Shown here: piece by piece, positions 33,839 to 41,674 of the stretch
How positions within the stretch are numbered: the first letter of the stretch is position 1
Layout of the letters: the number at the start of each line of letters is the position of its first letter
Translations under genes and position numbers: made by a program
Assembly (NCBI GenBank): GCA_003513765.1
Contig: DONT01000002.1
Span: 215 to 64,214 of the forward strand
DNA from: Jeotgalicoccus sp.
GTDB lineage: Bacteria; Bacillota; Bacilli; Staphylococcales; Salinicoccaceae
Direction of reading: 5' to 3'
Length of the DNA stretch: 64,000 nt
Notes under the pieces: generated by a model
What the model was told of the DNA's origin: nothing
Databases searched by the model: none
Seen by the model: only the letters and a program-made list of their open reading frames with translations

Positions 33839-34321
33839 ATGAAAAGAATTATACTTCCCATCATCATTATCGCTGCTGCGGCATTTGGTTTAGTTTATGC
33901 AGACAGTAAAACTGATGATGGCTTAATAGAAGAACTTAGAATTATTCTCACACCTAATCCTATGGAAAATAATACATATGATCAGGGAGAATGTACGTAC
34001 TATGTTTTCGATAAAGTTAAGGAAGACGGCATGATGATAGAACGAACATGGAACGATGCTGAGTACTGGGCAGATCGTGCAGAAGATGACGGCTATGTTG
34101 TAAATAATGTACCTGAAGAAGGTTCATTAATGCAGACTGACCGCGGTGAAATCGGGCACGTTTCCTACATTGAAACTGTCTATGAAGACGGTTCATTCGC
34201 TGTGTCGGAAATGAATTTCCTTGAAGCATATGAAGTTTCAGAGCGAACAATTACAACAGAAGAAGCTGCTGATTATAAATATATTCATCCTAAAGTAAAT
34301 AAACACGCCGGCAGAGGATAA
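33839..34321 (+). CDS. Secreted CHAP-domain peptidoglycan hydrolase-like protein
   Basis: A 160-aa protein with an N-terminal signal peptide or anchor (about 3-21, cleavage possible after VYA) and one CHAP domain. Catalytic Cys52 is in GECTYYVFDKV, His107 in GEIGHVSYIE and a third residue near SEMNF (Asn126). CHAP enzymes cleave amide or interpeptide bonds in peptidoglycan. The domain is minimal and very acidic, without LysM or SH3 binding modules, so wall targeting would need a partner. SD GGAAAGGA. Confidence 0.83.
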   Translation: MKRIILPIIIIAAAAFGLVYADSKTDDGLIEELRIILTPNPMENNTYDQGECTYYVFDKVKEDGMMIERTWNDAEYWADRAEDDGYVVNNVPEEGSLMQTDRGEIGHVSYIETVYEDGSFAVSEMNFLEAYEVSERTITTEEAADYKYIHPKVNKHAGRG

Positions 34322-34325
34322 TATC

Positions 34326-34421
34326 ATGGGGCTAAACAAGAAAATAAGGTTGTACTTCCCGTCGGTGCCCGATTGGCTTCATCATCCTAGCATATTCAGT
34401 ATAATAATCGCTCACCTCTAA
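34326..34421 (+). CDS. Candidate 31-aa small ORF after the CHAP gene
   Basis: ATG at 34326 with GAGG 8 bases upstream opens a 31-codon frame, MGLNKKIRLYFPSVPDWLHH then PSIFSIIIAHL, whose TAA stops one base before a terminator hairpin. It fills the otherwise empty gap and would be on the CHAP transcript. No family is recognised. Expression is unproven and chance is possible. Confidence 0.3.
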   Translation: MGLNKKIRLYFPSVPDWLHHPSIFSIIIAHL

Positions 34422-34422
34422 G

Positions 34423-34453
34423 TACAGTACGTTATTGACGTGCTGTATTTTTT
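34423..34453 (+). terminator. Terminator of the CHAP transcript
   Basis: TACAGTACGT paired with ACGTGCTGTA (one wobble) and a T-run. Confidence 0.75.
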
Positions 34454-34823
34454 ATTTATGCAACACAGTAGATTTTTGCAAGTACTCCACTTCGTATTTA
34501 TCTGCTGATTTTCTAATAAAAGCCAGCATCTTTTCAGCCGGCACCTCTTCTTTTTTATAAGCTTCTTTTAAACGCATATATTCATTTTTCTCTGCAGCCG
34601 TACATACTTTTTTAAAATATCCCCACATATGATCAGCTGTATTGATTACAGAACCAGATTCCGGCGTAATTTTAAATGCATCATTAATCAATATTTCCAG
34701 CGTTTCTATTGAGATATCTTTTTTCAATTCTTCCCTGATTAAATTATAATGTTTTTGCGAATGCATCATAACTTTATATTTTTCTTCTGCCCACAGTTTT
34801 TCAATCATTCCACGCCGTTTCAT
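34452..34823 (-). CDS. DUF1722 (YbgA-like) protein
   Basis: A 123-aa helical protein of the DUF1722 family. The conserved start KLWAEEKYKVMMHSQKHYNL and HMWGYFKKVCT are typical. In many bacteria DUF1722 is fused to or next to DUF523 and linked to DNA photolyase; here it stands alone. Function is not established. SD AAGGGG precedes the ATG. Confidence 0.8.
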   Translation of the reverse strand: MKRRGMIEKLWAEEKYKVMMHSQKHYNLIREELKKDISIETLEILINDAFKITPESGSVINTADHMWGYFKKVCTAAEKNEYMRLKEAYKKEEVPAEKMLAFIRKSADKYEVEYLQKSTVLHK

Positions 34824-34890
34824 CAGACCCCTTCTTTCCTTTACACTTTAATTATCTTGTACCCTTTTTCACGCAGCGATATATATTATA

Positions 34891-34919
34891 TTGACATTCG
34901 GATATTATTGGCATAAACT
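34891..34919 (+). promoter_or_regulatory. Sigma-A promoter of the siderophore ABC operon
   Basis: -35 TTGACA (34891-34896), 17 bases, -10 TAAACT (34914-34919). The Fur box begins about where transcription should start. Confidence 0.75.
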
Positions 34920-34926
34920 TTCAGAG

Positions 34927-34941
34927 TGATAATGATTCTCA
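34927..34941. promoter_or_regulatory. Fur box 1
   Basis: TGATAATGATTCTCA matches the 7-1-7 Fur consensus TGATAATNATTATCA at all but one position. It covers about +1 to +15 of the promoter, so iron-loaded Fur would block initiation. Confidence 0.88.
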
Positions 34942-34979
34942 ATACTCTTGAAGAATCATCTATATGAGAGGTGACTGTG

Positions 34980-35783
34980 TTGAACGCACTTGAAATAAAT
35001 AATATAGCGGTTGGCTACCACAACCGTTCGGTAATAAATGACTTAAGTGTTACGATTCCCAAAAATAAAATAACGACAATTATCGGACCGAACGGCTGCG
35101 GAAAGTCTACGCTGATAAAAACGGTTTCCCGTATATTAAAAGCTGAGAAAGGTACGATTTTACTCGATGGTAAAGCGATTAATACTCTGGACACTAGAGA
35201 GATCGCCAAGCAGATGGCGATTTTGCCGCAAACTGCAGAATCTCCGGGCGGGCTCACCGTTTTTGAACTTGTTTCATACGGTCGTTTTCCATACAGAAAA
35301 GCACTCGGTTCTCTAAGTAAAGAAGATTATAATTATATTAACTGGGCGATTGAAGTAACAGGCCTTGCAGACTTCTCAGATCGTGAAATCAGTGATATGT
35401 CAGGCGGCCAGCGCCAGCGTGTCTGGATTGCTATGTCTCTTGCACAAGGCACGGAAACACTCGTGCTCGATGAGCCGACTACTTATTTGGACCTCGCTCA
35501 CCAGCTCGACATTCTGCTTCTCTTGAAGAAATTGAATATTGAAGAACACCGCACCATTATTATGGTTCTGCATGACCTGAATCACGCTTCAAGATTTTCT
35601 GATTATATGATAGCAATGAAGGATGGAAATCTTATTACAAAAGGCAATCCTGAAGAAGTAATGACACATGACAATTTAAGAACATTGTTTAATATCGAAG
35701 CCGACATTCAGAAGTGTCCTTACAGCGGTCATCCGATTTTCACTTCTTATCATTTAAGCAGTCAGGACAAAGATTATGAGTAA
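34980..35783 (+). CDS. Iron-siderophore ABC transporter ATPase (FhuC/FecE type)
   Basis: A 267-aa ATPase for iron complex import. Walker A GPNGCGKS at 36-43, signature MSGGQRQRVWIAMSLAQ, Walker B TLVLDEPTTYLD and the H-loop VLHDLNHA are intact. The SD GAGGTG spaced 6 bases points to the TTG at 34980; the GTG at 34971 and 34977 are too close to it. It overlaps the first permease gene by 8 bp. It may also energise other siderophore permeases, as FhuC does in staphylococci. Confidence 0.9.
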   Translation: MNALEINNIAVGYHNRSVINDLSVTIPKNKITTIIGPNGCGKSTLIKTVSRILKAEKGTILLDGKAINTLDTREIAKQMAILPQTAESPGGLTVFELVSYGRFPYRKALGSLSKEDYNYINWAIEVTGLADFSDREISDMSGGQRQRVWIAMSLAQGTETLVLDEPTTYLDLAHQLDILLLLKKLNIEEHRTIIMVLHDLNHASRFSDYMIAMKDGNLITKGNPEEVMTHDNLRTLFNIEADIQKCPYSGHPIFTSYHLSSQDKDYE

Positions 35784-36831
35784 ATTCAATTCTTCCTTAA
35801 CTGATAAAGAACAAGTAAAAGAAGTTAAAAATACTGCAAAACCTGTCCGCGGAACGGTTATCATCTCAGGCGGGATAATTTTTCTGCTGTGTGCGTTTGC
35901 AGTATCTATTTCACTTGGTGCAGCAGATATAAACTTATCAACAATATGGAATGCTTTGTTTAACTTTGACGGGTCTGTCACACAGCACCAGATAATATGG
36001 GAACTCCGATTCCCGCGTATTATCGGTGCAGCAATCGTTGGAGCGGCATTCAGTGTTGCAGGTGCATTAATGCAAGGGATGACACGAAATCCTCTTGCCG
36101 ATTCCGGACTCCTGGGATTGAATGCGGGCGCAGTGATGATGCTCGCAATCAGTTTCAGTTTTTTTCCGGGACTGCCGTATGTCTATGTTGTACTGATGTC
36201 GTTTTTTGGCGCTGCACTTGGTGCAGGTATAGTTTACGGCATTGGTTCGATGAGCAGAAATGGTTTAACACCGCTTCGCTTAGTCCTTGCAGGGGCAGCT
36301 GTTACAGCATTACTTACTGCATTGAGTGAAGGTATCGCTCTGTACTTTAACGTCGGACAGGATATGGCATTCTGGTATGCCGGAGGCGTATCCAGCACCC
36401 GTTGGAGTCATCTCGCGATAATAACGCCTATCGTTATTACCATGTTATTTATAGCGATGCGTATTTCAAAATCTATTACTATTTTAAGTCTCGGGGAAGA
36501 AGTCGCCGTTAGTCTCGGGGAACGCACAGTCAGAACAAAACTGATCAGCGCAGGCGTTATAGTCGTGCTTGCCGGTCTTGCAGTTTCAGTAGTCGGTGCA
36601 GTCAGTTTTGTCGGCTTAATTGTCCCGCACTTGACCCGCAGGCTCGTCGGTTATGACTACCGCTGGATAATACCCGTCAGCGCCGTTGTCGGTGCAATTC
36701 TCGTTGTTGTTGCAGATTTATTCGCACGTACGCTGAATGCTCCTTTTGAAATACCAATCGGTGCACTCATTTCTTTAATCGGTGTACCATTCTTCTTATA
36801 CCTTGCTCGTAAAGGAGGTAAGGCAATATGA
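35776..36831 (+). CDS. Iron-siderophore ABC transporter permease 1 (FecCD family)
   Basis: A 351-aa FecCD-type permease with about ten helices. Family motifs RFPRIIGAAIVGAAFSVAGA then LMQGMTRNPLADSGLLGLNA, GGVSSTRWSH and FVGLIVPHLTRRLVGYDYRW are present. It is paired with permease 2, giving the heterodimeric channel of FhuBG-like systems. The N-terminal cytosolic tail of about 35 residues is somewhat long. It overlaps the ATPase gene upstream and permease 2 downstream. Confidence 0.9.
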   Translation: MSKFNSSLTDKEQVKEVKNTAKPVRGTVIISGGIIFLLCAFAVSISLGAADINLSTIWNALFNFDGSVTQHQIIWELRFPRIIGAAIVGAAFSVAGALMQGMTRNPLADSGLLGLNAGAVMMLAISFSFFPGLPYVYVVLMSFFGAALGAGIVYGIGSMSRNGLTPLRLVLAGAAVTALLTALSEGIALYFNVGQDMAFWYAGGVSSTRWSHLAIITPIVITMLFIAMRISKSITILSLGEEVAVSLGERTVRTKLISAGVIVVLAGLAVSVVGAVSFVGLIVPHLTRRLVGYDYRWIIPVSAVVGAILVVVADLFARTLNAPFEIPIGALISLIGVPFFLYLARKGGKAI

Positions 36832-37859
36832 ATCAGTATAGACCCGTTGGTCTCATGAAAAAACAGCGCCGTGCTGCAGTGGTTGCCAGTATCTTTATAG
36901 TTCTTTTACTTGTTTTATTTCTCGTCAGTTTAAATACAGGTGTTATACGCATCGACCCGGTCACTGTGATAAAAACAATATTCGGCAGCGGCGAACCGCG
37001 TGATGAACTGCTGCTGTTTGAGTTCCGTCTGCCGAGAATTACCATTGCCGTACTCATCGGTATGGGACTCGCCGTATCCGGAGCCGTGCTTCAGGGGATA
37101 GTGAAAAACCCTCTGGCAGATCCCGGAATTATAGGAATCAATGCCGGGGCAGGACTTGCAGTGATGCTGTTTGTATCATATTTCTCAACTGAACTTGGAA
37201 ACTCGGTATTTATTATGCCGTTTCTCGCGTTCATCGGTGCAGGCGCGGCGGCTGTTGTTATATATGCTTTCTCCTATAAAAAAGATGAAGGCGTATCGCC
37301 TATCCGATTAATACTTGTCGGTGTTGCAGTTGCTGCCGGTATTAGTGCATTAATGATTGTTCTGACCTTAAAACTCGACCCGAGAACATATGATTTCGTT
37401 GCCACCTGGCTTGCAGGGAGCATTTGGGGTTCAAACTGGAACTTCGTATTGGCCCTTCTGCCGTGGCTTGTGATTTTGATTCCATTTGTCTATATGAAGT
37501 CACGAGTGTTAGACGTTTTAAACCTCGGCGATCATACTGCTGTCAGTCTAGGCATGAATCTCGAAAAGGAACGCCGAATTCTGCTTGCTGCAGCTGTCGG
37601 TCTCGCTGCAGCGAGTGTTTCGGTCAGCGGCGGTATCGGCTTTGTCGGGTTAATTGCTCCGCATATGACCAGAAGGCTCGTCGGCAATAAACATAAGTAC
37701 GTCATTCCGATATGTGCGCTTATCGGTGCAGTGCTCGTATTAACCGCTGATACACTGGGCCGTGTCATACTTCAGCCTGCTGAAATTCCGACAGGTGTTG
37801 TTGTCGCGATTATAGGTGCACCTTACTTCCTGTACCTTTTAGCAAAATTAAATGATTAA
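36828..37859 (+). CDS. Iron-siderophore ABC transporter permease 2 (FecCD family)
   Basis: A 343-aa FecCD-type permease, paralogous to the upstream gene (RLPRITIAVLIGMGLAVSGA; LQGIVKNPLADPGIIGINA; GFVGLIAPHMTRRLVG). About ten helices. SD AAAGGAGG lies within the end of permease 1 and the ATG overlaps its TGA by 4 bp. The hairpin after the stop may reduce read-through into the binding-protein gene. Confidence 0.9.
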   Translation: MNQYRPVGLMKKQRRAAVVASIFIVLLLVLFLVSLNTGVIRIDPVTVIKTIFGSGEPRDELLLFEFRLPRITIAVLIGMGLAVSGAVLQGIVKNPLADPGIIGINAGAGLAVMLFVSYFSTELGNSVFIMPFLAFIGAGAAAVVIYAFSYKKDEGVSPIRLILVGVAVAAGISALMIVLTLKLDPRTYDFVATWLAGSIWGSNWNFVLALLPWLVILIPFVYMKSRVLDVLNLGDHTAVSLGMNLEKERRILLAAAVGLAAASVSVSGGIGFVGLIAPHMTRRLVGNKHKYVIPICALIGAVLVLTADTLGRVILQPAEIPTGVVVAIIGAPYFLYLLAKLND

Positions 37860-37869
37860 ACCAGTAATT

Positions 37870-37898
37870 ATAATCCGGCTGTAAAGCAGCCGGATTAT
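37870..37898 (+). terminator. Hairpin between permease and binding-protein genes
   Basis: A 12-bp perfect stem ATAATCCGGCTG / CAGCCGGATTAT with a 5-nt loop. It lacks a clean T-run, so it may be a weak terminator or an RNA-stabilising end. Confidence 0.55.
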
Positions 37899-37913
37899 AT
37901 AATAAACAGCCAT

Positions 37914-37928
37914 TGAGAATTCATCTCA
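37914..37928. promoter_or_regulatory. Possible Fur box 2 before the binding-protein gene
   Basis: TGAGAATTCATCTCA is a palindromic, weaker Fur-like site (10 of 14 consensus positions), 25 bases before the ATG. It suggests separate Fur control of the binding protein. Confidence 0.5.
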
Positions 37929-37952
37929 ATTAGCTGAAAAAGGAGAAATATT

Positions 37953-38858
37953 ATGAAGAAATTTTTAAGTTTTACACTTGCGCTGGCTCTGTCAGTAATA
38001 CTCGGGGCATGCAGTTCAGAAGAACCTGCCGGTGAAGAATCATCAAAGGAAGAAACTATTACATATGAATCTGAATTCGGTCCTGTAGAAGTTCCGGAAA
38101 ACCCGGAACGCATTGTTGCTTTAGCCTACGCCCCAAACCTTCATGCCCTCGATATTGAAATGTCAGGTGTTGACCAGTGGTCTAAAAATAATCCACTGTT
38201 CGAAGAAGACCTGGAAGGTGTTGCCGAGGTGACTGAAGCTGAACCAGAGAGTATCTTAGCTGAAAATCCTGATTTAATTATTGCAGGAGCCAACATGGAA
38301 AATCTGGAAGAGCTTGAGAAAATCGCACCAACCGTGACTTATACTTGGGGAAAATTAAATTATCTCGAACAGCAAATTGAGATAGGTAAACTCGTTGGTA
38401 AAGAAGATGAAACCCGTGCATGGGCAGAAGACTTTGAGAAACGTGCTGCAGATATCGGCAGTAAGATTAAAGAGAAGCACGGTGAAGATACTACCGTTAC
38501 AGTGATTGAGACTGATGGCAAAGGATTTTATTTATTTGGCGAAGCATGGGGAAGAGGAACTGAAATTTTGTACCAGGCAATGGATTTAAAGATGCCTGAA
38601 AATGTACAGAAAGCTGTCTCATCTGATGGATATTATGAAATTTCACAAGAAGTCTTGGCAGAATATGCGGGTGACTACATTGTATTAAGCCGCGGTGAAG
38701 AGACGGACATGTCATTTACTGACAGTGAAGTATGGCAGTCGATACCCGCTGTACAAAATGACAATGTTATTGAAATTGATACTGCAGCATCCAGCTACAG
38801 CGATCCAACAACATTGGAATACCTGCTTGAAATATACAGCAAAGGTTTAATGGAATAA
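37953..38858 (+). CDS. Iron-siderophore-binding lipoprotein (FhuD-like)
   Basis: A 301-aa lipoprotein: signal peptide with lipobox VILGAC (Cys20), a short Glu/Ser linker, then a class III periplasmic-binding fold joined by a long helix (ITYESEFGPVEVPENPERIV...; ENPDLIIAG). The length and opening strand resemble staphylococcal FhuD2 and the Bacillus hydroxamate receptors (FhuD, YfiY), so ferric hydroxamates are the best guess; catecholate ligands are not excluded. SD AAAAGGAG. Last gene of the iron cluster, followed by a terminator. Confidence 0.87.
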   Translation: MKKFLSFTLALALSVILGACSSEEPAGEESSKEETITYESEFGPVEVPENPERIVALAYAPNLHALDIEMSGVDQWSKNNPLFEEDLEGVAEVTEAEPESILAENPDLIIAGANMENLEELEKIAPTVTYTWGKLNYLEQQIEIGKLVGKEDETRAWAEDFEKRAADIGSKIKEKHGEDTTVTVIETDGKGFYLFGEAWGRGTEILYQAMDLKMPENVQKAVSSDGYYEISQEVLAEYAGDYIVLSRGEETDMSFTDSEVWQSIPAVQNDNVIEIDTAASSYSDPTTLEYLLEIYSKGLME

Positions 38859-38866
38859 AAAATAAT

Positions 38867-38908
38867 ACGGTCCGGATTTCCTCATTTAAAGGTTCCGGAC
38901 CGTTTTTT
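38867..38908 (+). terminator. Terminator of the siderophore operon
   Basis: ACGGTCCGGA paired with TCCGGACCGT and six T. Confidence 0.88.
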
Positions 38909-38920
38909 CTAGTTTTAAAC

Positions 38921-39271
38921 TTAATCTATTTTCTTCACAAATTCAGACTTCAGATTCATCTGGCCGATACCCGGTATTTTACAATCAATGTCATGACCAT
39001 CTTCCGGATCAACAAGTCTGATACCTTTAACTTTCGTTCCCTGCTTAATTACATTGGACGAACCTTTAATTTTTAAATCCTTAATTACCGTCACGGTATC
39101 TCCGTCATTTAATACGTTGCCGTTCGAATCTTTAACAAGTGCTGCCAGCGCTTCTTCTTTAGCTGACTCACGCGTCCATTCATGCGCACACATCGGACAA
39201 ATTAACAAAGGTCCGTCCTCATAAGTATATTCCGAATTGCAGCTCGGACAATTTGGTAATGGTGTTGTCAT
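38921..39271 (-). CDS. PhnA/YjdM-family zinc-ribbon protein
   Basis: A 116-aa protein named after the phosphonate operon but of unclear function. An N-terminal zinc ribbon has Cys8, Cys11 (NCPSC) and Cys25, Cys28 (CPMC); the C-terminal SH3-like barrel has NGDTVTVIKDLKIKGSS and the IPGIGQMNLKSEFVKK end. I use the ATG at 39271 with GGAGG upstream; the longer frame has no SD. No phn genes are nearby. Confidence 0.88.
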   Translation of the reverse strand: MTTPLPNCPSCNSEYTYEDGPLLICPMCAHEWTRESAKEEALAALVKDSNGNVLNDGDTVTVIKDLKIKGSSNVIKQGTKVKGIRLVDPEDGHDIDCKIPGIGQMNLKSEFVKKID

Positions 39272-39326
39272 TATAATCCTCCATATCACTGTATTAATTC
39301 AAAGATACCACATTTATTTATAAATA

Positions 39327-39356
39327 GAAGCCGGGGTTCTGATGAACTCCGGCTTC
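39327..39356 (-). terminator. Terminator after the HMA protein gene
   Basis: GAAGCCGGGGTTC paired with GAACTCCGGCTTC (one wobble), loop TGAT; the minus-strand tail is T-rich (TATTTATAAAT). Confidence 0.75.
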
Positions 39357-39364
39357 TTTCTTAA

Positions 39365-39586
39365 TTATGCTTCTTTTACTTTCAGTACTTCATAGCCCAG
39401 TTTCTCAACGACATTTTTAAGTTCTGCTGCTGTTACTTTCTCCGGATCGTATTCCGCTTTCGCTTTGCTCGCATTAAATAGCAGCTTAGCTGATTCTACA
39501 CCGTCTGTTTTCGTCAGTGCACCTTCTATTTTCTTAATGCATGTAGGACAACTCAATGTTTCAAGTTGCATTGTTACTTTATTCAT
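39365..39586 (-). CDS. Heavy-metal-associated (HMA) domain protein, CopZ-like
   Basis: A 73-aa single HMA domain with the metal motif LSCPTC (Cys13, Cys16) on a beta-alpha-beta-beta-alpha-beta fold. It is CopZ-like in size, but the loop is CPTC rather than the MxCxxC of copper chaperones (no Met before it). It probably delivers metal to, or regulates, the P1B ATPase encoded just upstream, which has no HMA domain of its own. It has its own promoter with an FNR-type box. SD GGGAGG. Confidence 0.85.
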   Translation of the reverse strand: MNKVTMQLETLSCPTCIKKIEGALTKTDGVESAKLLFNASKAKAEYDPEKVTAAELKNVVEKLGYEVLKVKEA

Positions 39587-39631
39587 AATATATTCCTCCC
39601 GGTTTTTTATTTACTTTTATCTTCTATCTTT

Positions 39632-39637
39632 ATTATA
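39632..39637 (-). promoter_or_regulatory. -10 box of the HMA gene promoter
   Basis: A perfect TATAAT on the minus strand, 46 bases before the ATG. A start about 7 bases further downstream puts the FNR-type box centre at about -41.5. No clear -35 is present, as expected for an activator-dependent class II promoter. Confidence 0.6.
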
Positions 39638-39659
39638 TCGGTAATCCGCCGATTAAAAA

Positions 39660-39673
39660 TTGACCTGTATCAA
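39660..39673. promoter_or_regulatory. FNR/CRP-type box before the HMA gene
   Basis: TTGACCTGTATCAA fits TTGAY-N4-RTCAA. It lies just after the ATPase stop and, by the TATAAT at 39632-39637, is centred at about -41.5. Confidence 0.65.
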
Positions 39674-39675
39674 GA

Positions 39676-41529
39676 TTACGGTTTAAATTTTATTAATCTC
39701 ATCGCGTTGAGTATAACAATCAGGACACTCGCTTCATGGGCAAACATTCCAATCGCCAGGTTAACGCCGCCCATCAAAACACCGACAAGAAGTAACGCTA
39801 CTGTAACGAGTGCAATAATGATGTTCTGCTTCATGTTGCGCATCGTTCCTTTTGATAACGACAGTGCGTGTGCATACTGCGACAGTTTATCCGCCATCAG
39901 CACTACGTCCGCTGTTTCCATCGAAATATCCGTGCCGCCTTTACCCATCGCAAGTCCAACATCTGCGGTTGCAATAGCTGGTGCATCGTTAATACCGTCT
40001 CCTGCCATAGAGATTATTCTGCCTTCCTCTTTAAGGCGTTTCACGTGCGTTACTTTATCTTCCGGCAGCAGTTCCGCATGGACCTCATCAATGCCGAGTT
40101 CGGCTGCGACTGCTGCAGCTGTATGACGGTTATCACCTGTCAGCATAATGATGTGTTTAATGCCGTTGTCACGCATCGTTTCCAGAGCTTCTTTTGCATC
40201 ATCCCGGATTTTATCGGCAATAGATATTACCGCTGCAAGCTTCGAATCTATCGCTGCAAATACTGCAGTGTTTCCTTTCTTTTCCCGTTCAAGTGCATAA
40301 GCCTCAATATTGTCCGGTATATCAATACCGTTTTCCAATAACATCTTTCTGTTTCCTGCAATAATTGAATGATTATTTATATCTCCTTCGATACCTCGCC
40401 CCTTAACTCCGGATGCCTGCTGCATTGTATAAGCTGAAAGATCTGCCGTTTTCTCTGCATACTCAACTACAGCTCTCCCGAGGTGATGTTCCGATGCAGT
40501 TTCAAGCTTCCCTATCAAACCGGTAAGTTCGATCTCGTCTCCTTCAAACACTTTAAAGTCCGTAACTTCCGGACGACCTTTCGTTAATGTACCTGTTTTA
40601 TCAAAAACCAGTGTATCGACTTTGGACAGTTTCTCAATAACTTCTCCGCCTTTAATAAGCGAGCCGTTTTTTGCACCGTTTCCGATGCCGGCCACGTTTG
40701 AAACCGGTGCGCCGATAACCAGAGCTCCCGGACATGCGATAACAAGAAATGTAATTGCAAGATGAAGGTCTCTCGTAATGAACCAGACGATTACCGACAG
40801 TACTAAAACTCCGGGAGTGTAGTACTGTGCAAATCTGTCGAGAAATCGTTCTGCATTTGACTTACTGTCCTGAGCTTCTTCAACAAGTTCTATAATTTTA
40901 GAAAACGTCGTATCGTCTCCTACTTTTTCCGCTTCCATTTCCAAATATCCGGAATCCAGAATTGTTCCGCTCAGAACCTGATCACCGTTAATTTTTAATA
41001 CTGGCACCGATTCCCCGCTGACAGCAGCTTCATTGACCTCTGCTTCACCGCTCAATACTTTACCATCTACAGGAATCATTCCCCCCGGCAGTATCGCTAT
41101 TCTGCTGCCGACTTCCACATCATCTACATCAATGACTTTCCGGCTGCCGTCTGCAAGTATTAAATTAGCCTCCTGCGGTGCCATCTCTGTCAGTTCCTTA
41201 ATTGAAGTACGGGTTCTTTCAAGCGTTCTCGCTTCCAAGTAACTCCCGAACAGGAATAAAAATGTAACAATGGATGACTCAACATATTCACCGATAAACA
41301 ACGCCCCTATAACGGCGATGGTTACCAGCAGTTCAATGCTGAAAAGTTTCATCCGAACCGCCTGATATGCCTTAATACCAATTGGCAGCATAGCGATAAT
41401 TGTGGCTCCGATTAATGCAGCGTTTCCTGCATCAGTATAGCCGGAGAATCTTAATATAAGACCCGCTGCTATTAAAATAAATGCAATAAGAGTAATTTTA
41501 TTTTCCTGTTTAAATATAAACCTAATCAT
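39676..41529 (-). CDS. P1B-type heavy-metal ATPase with CPG motif and no HMA domain
   Basis: A 617-aa metal-exporting P-type ATPase. It has no N-terminal metal-binding domain, eight predicted helices, an actuator loop SGESVP, the phosphorylation motif DKTGTLT (Asp310) and the hinge GDGINDAP. Two signature positions differ from the usual: the membrane metal motif is CPG (266-268) rather than CPC, CPH or SPC, and the ATP-binding dipeptide HP reads HH (348-349, ASEHHLGRAV). The last helix has HEASVLIVILNAMRL, closest to the HEGS/T type of P1B-4 Fe/Co/Zn exporters. The metal is therefore uncertain. Upstream lies an FNR-type box and a Crp/Fnr regulator gene. Confidence 0.88.
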   Translation of the reverse strand: MIRFIFKQENKITLIAFILIAAGLILRFSGYTDAGNAALIGATIIAMLPIGIKAYQAVRMKLFSIELLVTIAVIGALFIGEYVESSIVTFLFLFGSYLEARTLERTRTSIKELTEMAPQEANLILADGSRKVIDVDDVEVGSRIAILPGGMIPVDGKVLSGEAEVNEAAVSGESVPVLKINGDQVLSGTILDSGYLEMEAEKVGDDTTFSKIIELVEEAQDSKSNAERFLDRFAQYYTPGVLVLSVIVWFITRDLHLAITFLVIACPGALVIGAPVSNVAGIGNGAKNGSLIKGGEVIEKLSKVDTLVFDKTGTLTKGRPEVTDFKVFEGDEIELTGLIGKLETASEHHLGRAVVEYAEKTADLSAYTMQQASGVKGRGIEGDINNHSIIAGNRKMLLENGIDIPDNIEAYALEREKKGNTAVFAAIDSKLAAVISIADKIRDDAKEALETMRDNGIKHIIMLTGDNRHTAAAVAAELGIDEVHAELLPEDKVTHVKRLKEEGRIISMAGDGINDAPAIATADVGLAMGKGGTDISMETADVVLMADKLSQYAHALSLSKGTMRNMKQNIIIALVTVALLLVGVLMGGVNLAIGMFAHEASVLIVILNAMRLIKFKP

Positions 41530-41609
41530 TGTAGATCTCCTTCCTTCTTAAAAAATGTTTTCCGGTGTATCTTCATTTATAATGTTACAGTCTTTCGTCC
41601 ATATAGAAA

Positions 41610-41623
41610 TTGACCGTGGTCAA
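41610..41623. promoter_or_regulatory. FNR/CRP-type box before the P1B ATPase gene
   Basis: TTGACCGTGGTCAA is a perfect palindrome of the TTGAY-N4-RTCAA type. A weak -10 (TAACAT, 41582-41587) would place its centre close to -41.5, the class II activator position. Confidence 0.68.
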
Positions 41624-41629
41624 GAATAC

Positions 41630-41658
41630 AAAAAAAGTTCCCGGAAACGGGAACTTTT
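41630..41658 (-). terminator. Terminator of the Crp/Fnr gene
   Basis: The stem AAAAGTTCCCG / CGGGAACTTTT with loop GAAA, A-run and T-run on its two sides, between the regulator stop and the FNR-type box. Confidence 0.85.
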
Positions 41659-41674
41659 AAGCTCTTATAATTTA

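Noticed and set aside
40033..40050. GTTTCACGTG inside the P1B ATPase gene as a parS site
   Set aside because: The left arm is perfect but the right arm reads CGTT instead of AAAC, so the palindrome is missing.
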